From an uncultured Eubacteriales bacterium (GTDB lineage Bacteria > Bacillota > Clostridia > Oscillospirales > Acutalibacteraceae): DNA of 64,000 nt. Shown piece by piece: positions 53,409 through 61,818 of this stretch (the first letter of the stretch is position 1; the number at the start of each line of letters is the position of its first letter). The position numbers were made by a program, and so were the translations under genes. Below the pieces are notes generated by a model. The model was not told the origin of the DNA, ran no database searches, and saw only the letters and a list, made by a program, of their open reading frames with translations. The DNA is taken from contig ONBJ01000006.1 in NCBI GenBank assembly GCA_900316025.1, positions 1 through 64,000 of the forward strand. Direction: 5' to 3'.

Positions 53409-55754
53409 TCATATGTAAAGAAAGCTTATATATTTATCACTGAACCTTTGTAGTCTGCTTCTGCTGTTTTTAATGCTTGTTACGGTTTCATTCTTGAAAA
53501 TTTCAACACAAATTTTTTCGTCATCTGATATTTTATGTCTGCTGAATCTTGCTTTTAAAAATACCGCATAAGCCTTTGTGTATGTATCTCCGTAATACTC
53601 GGTAAGTTTCTTTACGGAATGACTTTCGGCAAGATATATATTGTCGGAACTTTCAATACAGCCTGTAATTTCAAGCAAATCTGTTGAATATTTGAAAAGG
53701 CTTACGGCTGCAATATTATTGTCCTTGTTTTGAAAATTACGAAGCTGCTTAAAAAGAGCCTTTCTTCTTCTGTTAAGGATAAAAATTATTGACAAAGCCG
53801 AAATTATCAAAGCGGCTGAAATAATACCACAAACAACATAAAAAAGCGTATCTGTACGGTTATCAGGCTGAGAATAGCTGTTTTCGGTATCATCTGTCTT
53901 TGTGCTGTCCGATTTGGACTTTTCGGAGGAACTTACGCTTTTTTCCGAAGAACTGACGGAGGTCTTAAAATCGGTATTGATTTCGTCCTGCATAATTCCG
54001 ATATATTTCGGAACAGTTTCAAACGGAAGCCAGCCTATACCGTCACAGTAATATTCAGCCCACATATGAGCGTTATCGTCAGTAATGATAATTTCGGTAT
54101 TGCTTCTCACATTTTCGGTATCATCGGGAGTTATGGCATAGCCCTCTGCATATCTTGAAGGTATTCCGTAATATCTGAGCATAAGTGCCGCCGCTGACGC
54201 AAAATGTACGCTGTTTCCGATTTTTGTTTCCTGCAAAAACTCTGATACAATATCCGTATTGCCTGTACACTTATAATTTACTTCATCGGAATATTCGTTT
54301 TTGCTTAATACATTCAGAATATTAAGTTTTGCTGTAGTGTATGATATACGCTCACTTTTTTCATAGCTTCCCAAGACTGATTTTATAACATTTTCTGCAG
54401 CTTCGGGTATATCAAGATAATTTTTGTAAACGAAATTCCTGTAATGTGCTTCACTTTTCAGATAATCAGAATATTTATTTTCGTAATTTTCGGTATAGAG
54501 TGCATTTTCAAGAGAACCGTAATTTTTAACTTTATTGTCATACGCAAAGTATGTATAATTTTTTTCTCCGAAAAAGCCGTCCGATAATATACCGCAGTCA
54601 TCAAGGCGGTTGTTATAAGAAAGAAAGCTTTTTTGAGTATCAGTTTCATAAGGAGCATAGATATATTTTCTGCACGCTCCGATATTTTTAACAATTATTC
54701 TGTTGTCGCCGGATATGCTGTACAGATTGCTGCAAAGCAGTGAAATCTGAGAGTGTCCGTAAAAATTATTCTGATGAAGAACATAAAACATATCGGAATA
54801 ATCGTAAAGCTTTTTATATTCAGGACTTTTCCAGCCTTTTACAGAATAATCTCCGCCGACAAATCCTCTCAGATAATAAGACTGCGGTTTGCTCATAACT
54901 ACCCTGAGCATTTCTTTTTTATCTGATGAAATTCTGTTTATTTTTGAAAAATCACCGCAAGGCAAAGCATTATCTTCACCGTATCTGAAAGTATCAGTCT
55001 TTTTGAACGTATTTTCTTTTATCTGCAAAGAAAGATTATTTTTTGAAGTATTGAAAAAATATACACTTACAGATAAAGTCAGCAGCAGAAGCGATATAAT
55101 AACGAGTCTGACGGAAAGTGAAGCTTTATTTTCACTTTCCGATTTTTTTGCTTTCAAAGACTTTAAAGTTAAAGATAAAGATGCCGACATCATTAAGACA
55201 ATTCCAAAAGCGGAAGTATTTTCAGTATGTATACCAAAAACGGTTACACAAAACAGCATAAAAAGAGGAACAAAAACATCGCCCGAAATAATACATACCG
55301 AAATTATAAGGCATACAGCCGAACATACGACTTCAAAAAACAAGGTAATATTACGGACTGATATATTTTCAGCATAAAGTTTAAAAAGAATAATTCCGTC
55401 CGAACAGCTTATGCCTTTGACAAATCCGTTATATACTCCGATAAATCCTTTGTTTATATCTTCTTTAAAAAACAAAAATAAAAATATAATAAAGATTACA
55501 GGTAAAAGAAAATACAAACTGCGTATTTTTTTCGCAAGCCTTATAAAAAATACCGCAAACGAGAGTAAAACCGCAGTTACTGCCGTTACCCATAGGGTAC
55601 ATTCAGTACCGCTGATTTTTGCCGCAGTTATTATGAACCCAAAGGTAAAAAGTATGGAGATAACAGCATACCTAACAGCACTGAACAAATTGTATTCAGC
55701 GTTTATCTGAACCGATGAAGCAGTAAGACCTGTACATTCATTAGTTTTTTTCAC
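53409..55754 (-). CDS. Transglutaminase-like membrane protein
   Basis: About 781 residues. Several N-terminal helices (about residues 30-240) are followed by an outer domain with a transglutaminase-like core (about 450-600). In it, KIGNSVHFASAAALMLRYYGIPSRYAEG carries Ser where many members have the catalytic Cys (His and Asp follow in DDNAHMWAEYYCDGIGWLPFE). One more helix (about 650-672) and a cytoplasmic tail complete it. The start is GTG at 55754 (GGAG 8 nt upstream), with a small overlap with the DUF58 gene. It belongs to the MoxR-DUF58-transglutaminase set. The Cys-to-Ser change suggests altered or lost catalysis. Confidence 0.85.
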   Translation of the reverse strand: MKKTNECTGLTASSVQINAEYNLFSAVRYAVISILFTFGFIITAAKISGTECTLWVTAVTAVLLSFAVFFIRLAKKIRSLYFLLPVIFIIFLFLFFKEDINKGFIGVYNGFVKGISCSDGIILFKLYAENISVRNITLFFEVVCSAVCLIISVCIISGDVFVPLFMLFCVTVFGIHTENTSAFGIVLMMSASLSLTLKSLKAKKSESENKASLSVRLVIISLLLLTLSVSVYFFNTSKNNLSLQIKENTFKKTDTFRYGEDNALPCGDFSKINRISSDKKEMLRVVMSKPQSYYLRGFVGGDYSVKGWKSPEYKKLYDYSDMFYVLHQNNFYGHSQISLLCSNLYSISGDNRIIVKNIGACRKYIYAPYETDTQKSFLSYNNRLDDCGILSDGFFGEKNYTYFAYDNKVKNYGSLENALYTENYENKYSDYLKSEAHYRNFVYKNYLDIPEAAENVIKSVLGSYEKSERISYTTAKLNILNVLSKNEYSDEVNYKCTGNTDIVSEFLQETKIGNSVHFASAAALMLRYYGIPSRYAEGYAITPDDTENVRSNTEIIITDDNAHMWAEYYCDGIGWLPFETVPKYIGIMQDEINTDFKTSVSSSEKSVSSSEKSKSDSTKTDDTENSYSQPDNRTDTLFYVVCGIISAALIISALSIIFILNRRRKALFKQLRNFQNKDNNIAAVSLFKYSTDLLEITGCIESSDNIYLAESHSVKKLTEYYGDTYTKAYAVFLKARFSRHKISDDEKICVEIFKNETVTSIKNSRSRLQRFSDKYISFLYI

Positions 55755-56835
55755 CTTTATCACTCCGCTCTGCATTTACATTTATAACCGTAAAAAGCTC
55801 ATCATTCAACGGTAAATTTTTTCTGCAAGTAACAAAAATCACGGCTGAATAACTGAGTGCTTCATCATTTATCATATTTAATACAGAAACATCTGATTTT
55901 ACAAATCCTGCACTTAAAATTCTGTTTACGAGCAATAAACTGTCATCATAATTTTCTGTTTTTTCACTTTCGATAAAATTTCCGTTTTCAGAAATCCATA
56001 AAGCAGTATGAGCAATATTTTTTTCGGTCAAATCCTGACTTAGTGATATAAAAATCTCAGCCATATGTGATATTAAATCGGGATTGTTTTCCGAACTATC
56101 CGATATATTGTCAAAAACAATAAGCAGGGAATTTTCTGTAGGCAGACTTCCTTTTTTTACTATAAGCCTGTTACGCTTGGCACTAAGCTTATGATTTACA
56201 GATTTCAGACTGTCACCCTCGGAGTATTCGCAAAGCTCGAAAATCTCACTCATATTGTTTCCGCTGAAATAAGGTGAGTATGAGGTATAATCGCCGTCAC
56301 AGCATTCTGAAATACTTTTTATTTCAACCTTTGTATGAATATCGTTCAAATCGGGAAGTACGGGTATTTCACATATTGATTCAAGCCCTACTGTTTTGAA
56401 AGTAAGTCCTGTAAAGTCATACAGCCTGACATTTTCAACACTTACGGAAATCATTCCGCAGTTACGGCTTTTAATACATAAATCCGCCTTTGAAACTCCT
56501 TTTGGAGCAGACGATAATTTTATTTTACGGCTTACAGCTTCACCTGTAAGTTTATTCTGTATTTTTATATAAATATCAGCCGCTCCGTACAAAAGAAATC
56601 TGCTGTTATTATGAAGAATAACCTTTCCGTTAATATCTGTATTTTTTTGTGCGTTATCGGGAAATGAAAACGTTACGGAAATTTTATGCTTTACCGTTCT
56701 GTTGATTATGACAGACAGCAAAGCATAAACAACAAATACGGCGGTTATAAAAATAAGTACGGAATTTTCGGTAAAAATCCCCGAAATCAGCAAAGCAATA
56801 AGCACTGCCGACCATACAAACCATAATGACAGCAT
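55741..56835 (-). CDS. DUF58 domain protein
   Basis: A 364-residue protein. Two N-terminal membrane helices (about 1-50) are followed by a beta-rich part and the DUF58/VWA-like region with GDYTSYSPYFSGNNMSEIFELCEYSEGDSLKSVNHKLSAKRNRLIVK and LLIVFDNISD. DUF58 proteins nearly always work with a MoxR ATPase, encoded directly upstream with a 1-bp stop/start overlap (TAATG). The role is probably assembly or activation of surface complexes. Confidence 0.88.
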   Translation of the reverse strand: MLSLWFVWSAVLIALLISGIFTENSVLIFITAVFVVYALLSVIINRTVKHKISVTFSFPDNAQKNTDINGKVILHNNSRFLLYGAADIYIKIQNKLTGEAVSRKIKLSSAPKGVSKADLCIKSRNCGMISVSVENVRLYDFTGLTFKTVGLESICEIPVLPDLNDIHTKVEIKSISECCDGDYTSYSPYFSGNNMSEIFELCEYSEGDSLKSVNHKLSAKRNRLIVKKGSLPTENSLLIVFDNISDSSENNPDLISHMAEIFISLSQDLTEKNIAHTALWISENGNFIESEKTENYDDSLLLVNRILSAGFVKSDVSVLNMINDEALSYSAVIFVTCRKNLPLNDELFTVINVNAERSDKGEKN

Positions 56836-57785
56836 TAAAAATCAGTTCCTTTTTTTGACATAGAGGGCGGTTGTGTATTTTTCAGAATATCGCTTAATAT
56901 TTCTGACGCTTTTTTATCGGAAAGACGTGCTTTTCTGCTTAAAATTATGCGGTGAGTAGTGGTATCGGCAAAAATTTCGGCTATATCCTCAGGGATAACG
57001 TAATCCCTGCCGCTTATGTAAGCCTGAGATTTTGCCATTCTACATACCGCTATAGCTCCTCTGGGACTTATGCCAAGCTCTATAAATGAGTTGTTTCTTG
57101 TTTCATCGGCAAGTCTTACGATATACTCATATATGCTGTCATCAATAAAAACACTGTCGGCTTCATTCTGAAGCTTGATAAGCTCAGTTTTATCCGTCAC
57201 GGAACGAACATCGACTGAGTTATTTTCCACGCTGTATTCTTTCAGTATATTTACCTGACTTTCAAATTCGGGATAACCCATTTTCAGTCTTATCATAAAC
57301 CTGTCGAGCTGTGAATTAGGCAGAAGCTGTGTTCCAGCCGAGCCTGTAGGATTTTGCGTAGCTATCACAATAAACGGTGACGGAAGCTTATGTGTTATAC
57401 CGTCAACAGTTACCTGTTTTTCTTCCATAACCTCAAGCAAGGCACTCTGCGTTTTGCTTGAGGTTCGGTTTATTTCATCGGCAAGAAGAAGGTTTGTCAT
57501 TACGCAGCCCTGCTGATATTCAAGCTTTCCGCTTGATTTGCTGTATACCGAAAATCCCGTTATATCCGAAGGCATTGTGTCGGACGTAAACTGCACACGC
57601 TTACAGTCAAGTCCCAAAGCACTGCCAAAGGAAAGTGCAAGAGTTGTTTTTCCTACTCCTGGTACGTCCTCCAGAAGTATATGCCCTCCCGAAAGAATAG
57701 CCGCAAGAACCTTTTCTATAATATCATCTTTTCCGATAACCGCCTTTTTTACTTCGTTCAATATTGACTGTACTTTGTCTGACAT
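56835..57785 (-). CDS. MoxR-family AAA ATPase
   Basis: A 316-residue AAA+ ATPase: Walker A EDVPGVGKTTLA, Walker B LLLADEINRTSSKTQSALLEVMEE, sensor 1 FIVIATQNPTGSAG, arginine finger/sensor 2 near LDRFMIRLKMGYP, and ISPRGAIAVCRMAKSQA. It works as a chaperone-like ATPase with DUF58 proteins. The start is the ATG at 57785 with GGAGAAT upstream. A cloverleaf element precedes it. Confidence 0.93.
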   Translation of the reverse strand: MSDKVQSILNEVKKAVIGKDDIIEKVLAAILSGGHILLEDVPGVGKTTLALSFGSALGLDCKRVQFTSDTMPSDITGFSVYSKSSGKLEYQQGCVMTNLLLADEINRTSSKTQSALLEVMEEKQVTVDGITHKLPSPFIVIATQNPTGSAGTQLLPNSQLDRFMIRLKMGYPEFESQVNILKEYSVENNSVDVRSVTDKTELIKLQNEADSVFIDDSIYEYIVRLADETRNNSFIELGISPRGAIAVCRMAKSQAYISGRDYVIPEDIAEIFADTTTHRIILSRKARLSDKKASEILSDILKNTQPPSMSKKGTDF

Positions 57786-57841
57786 AATAAATTCTCCGAT
57801 AACAACTAAATTTTTCAAGTATGGCTGTACAGCTCAGGCAG

Positions 57842-57935
57842 GGCGATTGCAGACATAAAAAACAAAGTTTTTTATATTTTAAGAGCAAAGCTCTTAAAAT
57901 TCCTGCGAAAAATTTCGCAGGAGTCTGCAATCGCC
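57842..57935. repeat. Cloverleaf element 5 (94 bp)
   Basis: Outer stem GGCGATTGCAGAC (57842-57854) against GTCTGCAATCGCC (57923-57935), 13 bp, perfect. Abutting hairpins: 57855-57875 (9-bp stem, AAA loop), 57876-57900 (11-bp stem, AAA loop) and 57901-57922 (10-bp stem, AA loop). No base is unpaired between stems. It lies between the prenyltransferase-repeat gene and the MoxR gene (same strand). Confidence 0.95.
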
Positions 57936-57972
57936 ACGCAAAGCCGTAAGCAAAGTATGAACGGCATAAAAT

Positions 57973-59643
57973 TCAATCAAGCCTTTTTCTTTTGAAATGC
58001 CTGAAAATCAGGTATACTGCAAGTAAAATTACCGCTGCTACAGTTACAGCGTAAATGATTTTTGAACGTCTTTGATAAGTTAATTCCTCACGGTAAATAA
58101 GCAGACTGTCTATATTAAGAATTTGTTTTCTATCGTAGTCGCTGAGCTTCTCTGTTCTTTTTAAAATATCATCTATAATCCGAGCGTCATCAGGTGTCAG
58201 TTCATCTTTCTGATAAATGTTATCCGCAACGGCAGCGTTTATACTGTCTATTTCGTTCTGAATGTTTTCTATGGTATCCTTTTTTATTTTCAGTTCAGCT
58301 TCAAGGCTTTCGGGATAATCGTTTTTGTTTTCAGCGTTTCTGATTTTCTCATAAAGTCTTACTACAGCTTCATAATTTTCGGTTGTAGGTGTATCAGGAA
58401 TTGAATTATATTCTTCAAAATCGCTTTTGCTGAAAATAATATGAATTTCACCTGATTTCTTACTGAAAATATTCATAACAAATCCGTTTCCGCTTTCCGT
58501 ATTGTAAATACTTTCATCAAGAAAAGAAGTATTGTTTTTATTTTCCGTTTTGCTAATATCATAAATAAACCGCATTCCGTTTTCAAGTCTGTACAAAGCA
58601 CAAAGAGCCGTCATAGCCTGTTCACCTGATTTACTGTCCGATGATGAGTTTTTTTCAGATTTATGGGAAAAACCGCCGTCATTCATTCTGTACTGCATAA
58701 TACCGTCAAGAGCTGTATTGCCGTTTTTTATAAAGCGGCTGTCTGACAGCGGATTTATTTTCAACGCACAGAGAGCCGTAATAACCTGAGCGGTACTTTC
58801 ACAGGTGCTTATATCGTAAGAACCGAAGCTTCCGTCTGACATCTGATTTTCAGATAGAATGCTGACAGCTTTATCTACCGACTGTCTGACGGTAATGTTT
58901 AATTTCCGGTTATCGGCAGATAAAACGATGTATTTATCTTCAAAGCTTTGATAAGGTGAAAGTGCCTGCAAAGCCATAGCGGTAATATCAACGTCAAACT
59001 CTCCCTTTTTCAGTCCGAAAGCACCGTCCGAACGCTGATACTTCAATATTTCGGTTATTATTGCCTTTCTTGTAAGTTCTGAGCTTTCGGGAATTTTGTA
59101 ATTCATACTGTCAAGGGCAATAAGCTCCCATATATAGCCGTTTACGCCTTGTCTGCCAAGCTCCTGCATTGAAAAATCGCATAATCCTTTGTCAATAAGC
59201 TTTATATCCTCGTCACAGGGATTTCCTCCCAGTGAAAGCAGTGCAAGAACTGTACGCTGAAAATCTGTTGCCTTTATACCTTTTTTTCTTTTGCCGCTTT
59301 CAAAGAAATTATTTTTTATTTTATTTTTCAGTACAGATATTCCCGAAAAATAATCGTCCTCAATACCTGTTCTGCCTAAAGCTATTGCATACCAGTCAAA
59401 GTCGGTAGTTCCTGCCGATTTCAAAAATTCGCTGCTGAACAGAATATCATCTGAACCGCTTGATTTAATACTGCTTTTCTTCCATTCGATTATACCTTCA
59501 ATCGAGCTTTTTATTTCGTTGTTGTCATAATTTTTATGGACTGCTGCCGATAAAATAACACTATGGAAAGCTATTGAAAGACCAAGAAGCACAGTCAACG
59601 GAATTTTAAAATATTTTATAATAAATTCACCATATTTTCTCAT
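57973..59643 (-). CDS. Prenyltransferase/squalene-oxidase-repeat surface protein
   Basis: About 556 residues. An N-terminal signal/anchor helix (about 10-35), then alpha/alpha-barrel repeats with QxxDGxFG-type motifs (YQRSDGAFGLKKGEFDVDITAMALQAL; MSDGSFGSYDISTCESTAQVITALCAL; NDGGFSHKS). A Glu/Asn-rich helical part and a C-terminal membrane helix (about 525-547) with KRKR follow. The repeats are those of terpene cyclase / transcobalamin-type barrels, but this is exported and not a cyclase. The start is uncertain: ATG at 59676 lies only 2 nt after AGGAGG, ATG at 59643 opens the signal. It overlaps the DUF4430 gene end. Confidence 0.83.
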   Translation of the reverse strand: MRKYGEFIIKYFKIPLTVLLGLSIAFHSVILSAAVHKNYDNNEIKSSIEGIIEWKKSSIKSSGSDDILFSSEFLKSAGTTDFDWYAIALGRTGIEDDYFSGISVLKNKIKNNFFESGKRKKGIKATDFQRTVLALLSLGGNPCDEDIKLIDKGLCDFSMQELGRQGVNGYIWELIALDSMNYKIPESSELTRKAIITEILKYQRSDGAFGLKKGEFDVDITAMALQALSPYQSFEDKYIVLSADNRKLNITVRQSVDKAVSILSENQMSDGSFGSYDISTCESTAQVITALCALKINPLSDSRFIKNGNTALDGIMQYRMNDGGFSHKSEKNSSSDSKSGEQAMTALCALYRLENGMRFIYDISKTENKNNTSFLDESIYNTESGNGFVMNIFSKKSGEIHIIFSKSDFEEYNSIPDTPTTENYEAVVRLYEKIRNAENKNDYPESLEAELKIKKDTIENIQNEIDSINAAVADNIYQKDELTPDDARIIDDILKRTEKLSDYDRKQILNIDSLLIYREELTYQRRSKIIYAVTVAAVILLAVYLIFRHFKRKRLD

Positions 59644-61657
59644 AGTTTTGTCTTGTACCGTCTGAAGATACCGCATATCCTCCTATATCCTTTCCGTATG
59701 CAAGAGTAAATCTTAATTTTAAAATATCTCCGTTATTGAGAATTACGTCCGAAAGGCTTGTGCCTGAAAATATATCGTTTACGCTGAACATCCAGCCCGA
59801 ACCCTGACAGTAATCGCTTTCTCCTATACTGTCGGTACTGCTTTGGTTTGTCCAGACAAGACGGTCATTATCTATAAGCCTTCTCAATTCGGCAGGAATA
59901 TTTACATTTGCGGCTATTCCCTGCTTTGATATTTCCGAAAGATAAAAGCCCTGTTCAATACTTCCTCCGTTTGAAAATCCGTATCCGTTTTCCTCAAGAA
60001 AGCGTACAACCGCACCTGCGGTATTTTCACCCTGCCTTATATCAACGGAGGCGTTTTTGACAATATCGCCTATTCCAAGAACGTTTGCATCTATATTCAG
60101 CGTAAACAATCCGATTTTTTCGCCGTCAGCCGCATATGTGCAGTTTATGGTATACATATAATCGGAGTATCGTCCGTCATTGTCATATATTCTTATGTTG
60201 AGAGTATTTGCTCCGCTGTTAAGATAAAGAATATAGCTTGTATATTCCGATACCCACGAATACGGATAAACTGTTCCGTTCAAGGAAACTTTTATTTTAT
60301 CGTAATAAATTCTGTTTCCGTTAAAATCTTCGGGTTTTATATTCAGCGTGAAGGTATTGCCTTTTACGTTTATACCATCGCTTACGTTGCAGTATGAAAG
60401 CTTAGGTGCTGTTTCAGAAGTAGATAATGGTACATATCTGACCTCATAGACTTCATTTATTACTTTTTTTTCTCCGTTTTCTGAGCTGTCGGAAACTTTT
60501 ATGCGTATACTGTTTATCCCGATATTAAGATTTACGGTGTAAATCTGATTATCTGAAATTATTGTTTTTCCGTTCAGTACTACGGAAATTCTTGCATTTT
60601 CCGTACCGTTCAGAACCTTTGCCGTAAAGCTGTACTGACTTTCGTTTACTTCGGAATTTTTAAGGTCTGTATATATTCCGAGTTCTCCGCCCGCACTGCA
60701 TTTTATAAGAAATTCCTCTGTCTTGATTTTGCCGTTCTTTTGTGCAAGGATATTTATTTTGTTGTCGCCGCTTGAAAGCACTGCAATATATTTTCCTGAT
60801 ATTGGTTCGATAGCTTTTCCGTTGCAGTCTGCCGATACCGAAAAGCGTTGACTGTCAAGAAGTGCGTATGCCTCAAAGCTTATCTGATTTTCATTTACCG
60901 AACTTCCGTTTTTAAGCGTTGTAACAATGACAATATCTCCGAGATTTACATATACTGTGTAGTCGCTGTGAACTGAAATCTTTTTGCCGCTTTTGTCAGT
61001 ATATTCCGCATAAACCCGTATACTGTTCTTTCCCTCTTCAAGCAGAACCTTTCCTTTGAACTGCTCAGCTTTTCCATCGTTTATGCTTATGCTTTCTTTT
61101 CTTACTTTAAGCTCATTGTTGATATGATGTATTTCAAATCTGTAGCTTTTACTTTTGACTGTTTCCTTATCCTTTATAGTTGTTGTGAAATAGACAGCTT
61201 CCGTTTTTTGATTGATTTCTTTTGTTTCGTGAGAAAAATTTATATTTTCCTGTAATCCCGAATATGTTCCGCTTTCGGAAGTAATTACGTTCTGCCGTGC
61301 AAAATAATTTATTATACTTCGTTCTGCACTTTCTGATGAAAGCTCTTTATCTGAAGCTTCTGTGCTTGGTTCAGAAGCTTTTTTTTCGTTTTTTGCTGAT
61401 TTTTCTTTTTTATCCGACTGATTAGTATTCTTTTCATTTATGCTGTTTTCAGAAGTGTGTGCTTTTTTTAGCGTAAAATCGGCAGTATCTGTTTCAGGGT
61501 TATCATCTCTTTTTTGAGAATAGCTGCTTTTGTCAGAAATAAATTCCTGTGGTATCTGCGTTTTCTGAACACTTATACCCCATATTCCGCTTACTGTACA
61601 TAATGCAAGCAGAAAAACAGGTATCAGCTTTACCGAAAGCTTTTTAAAAAAATTCAT
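59627..61657 (-). CDS. DUF4430 (transcobalamin-like C-terminal) secreted protein
   Basis: 676 residues. The signal peptide spans 1-25, followed by a Lys/Ser/Glu-rich low-complexity linker (about 35-115). Next come four or five Ig-like beta domains, each with a KNGSSVNENQISFEAYA / NSEVNESQYSFTAKVLNG / GENSIRVYAEYTDKSG pattern. The C-terminal DUF4430 domain (about 545-676) contains GENTAGAVVRFLEENGYGF and GSGWMFSVNDIFSGTSLSDVILNNGDILKLRFT. DUF4430 is the small beta domain that closes the ligand site in transcobalamin-like proteins. There is no wall-anchor motif. It is made with the prenyltransferase-repeat protein (stop/start overlap). Confidence 0.83.
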   Translation of the reverse strand: MNFFKKLSVKLIPVFLLALCTVSGIWGISVQKTQIPQEFISDKSSYSQKRDDNPETDTADFTLKKAHTSENSINEKNTNQSDKKEKSAKNEKKASEPSTEASDKELSSESAERSIINYFARQNVITSESGTYSGLQENINFSHETKEINQKTEAVYFTTTIKDKETVKSKSYRFEIHHINNELKVRKESISINDGKAEQFKGKVLLEEGKNSIRVYAEYTDKSGKKISVHSDYTVYVNLGDIVIVTTLKNGSSVNENQISFEAYALLDSQRFSVSADCNGKAIEPISGKYIAVLSSGDNKINILAQKNGKIKTEEFLIKCSAGGELGIYTDLKNSEVNESQYSFTAKVLNGTENARISVVLNGKTIISDNQIYTVNLNIGINSIRIKVSDSSENGEKKVINEVYEVRYVPLSTSETAPKLSYCNVSDGINVKGNTFTLNIKPEDFNGNRIYYDKIKVSLNGTVYPYSWVSEYTSYILYLNSGANTLNIRIYDNDGRYSDYMYTINCTYAADGEKIGLFTLNIDANVLGIGDIVKNASVDIRQGENTAGAVVRFLEENGYGFSNGGSIEQGFYLSEISKQGIAANVNIPAELRRLIDNDRLVWTNQSSTDSIGESDYCQGSGWMFSVNDIFSGTSLSDVILNNGDILKLRFTLAYGKDIGGYAVSSDGTRQNYEKIW

Positions 61658-61682
61658 AACCGACCTCCGTCTACGCTCAGGT

Positions 61683-61782
61683 GCGGCGATTGCAGCCCTT
61701 AATGCAGCAAAGCTGCATTAAGGCTTCGGAAAAATCCCGAAGCGTTCAAAAGCGAATGCTTTTGAACGGCTGCAATCGCCGC
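61683..61782. repeat. Cloverleaf element 6 (100 bp)
   Basis: Outer stem GCGGCGATTGCAGCC (61683-61697) against GGCTGCAATCGCCGC (61768-61782), 15 bp, perfect. Abutting hairpins: 61698-61722 (11-bp stem, AAA loop), 61723-61743 (7-bp stem, 7-nt loop) and 61744-61767 (10-bp stem, GAAT loop). No base is unpaired between stems. It lies between the propeller gene and the DUF4430 gene. Confidence 0.95.
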
Positions 61783-61818
61783 TGTGTTCGCTCCAGATTA
61801 GTGATATTATCGCAGTAA

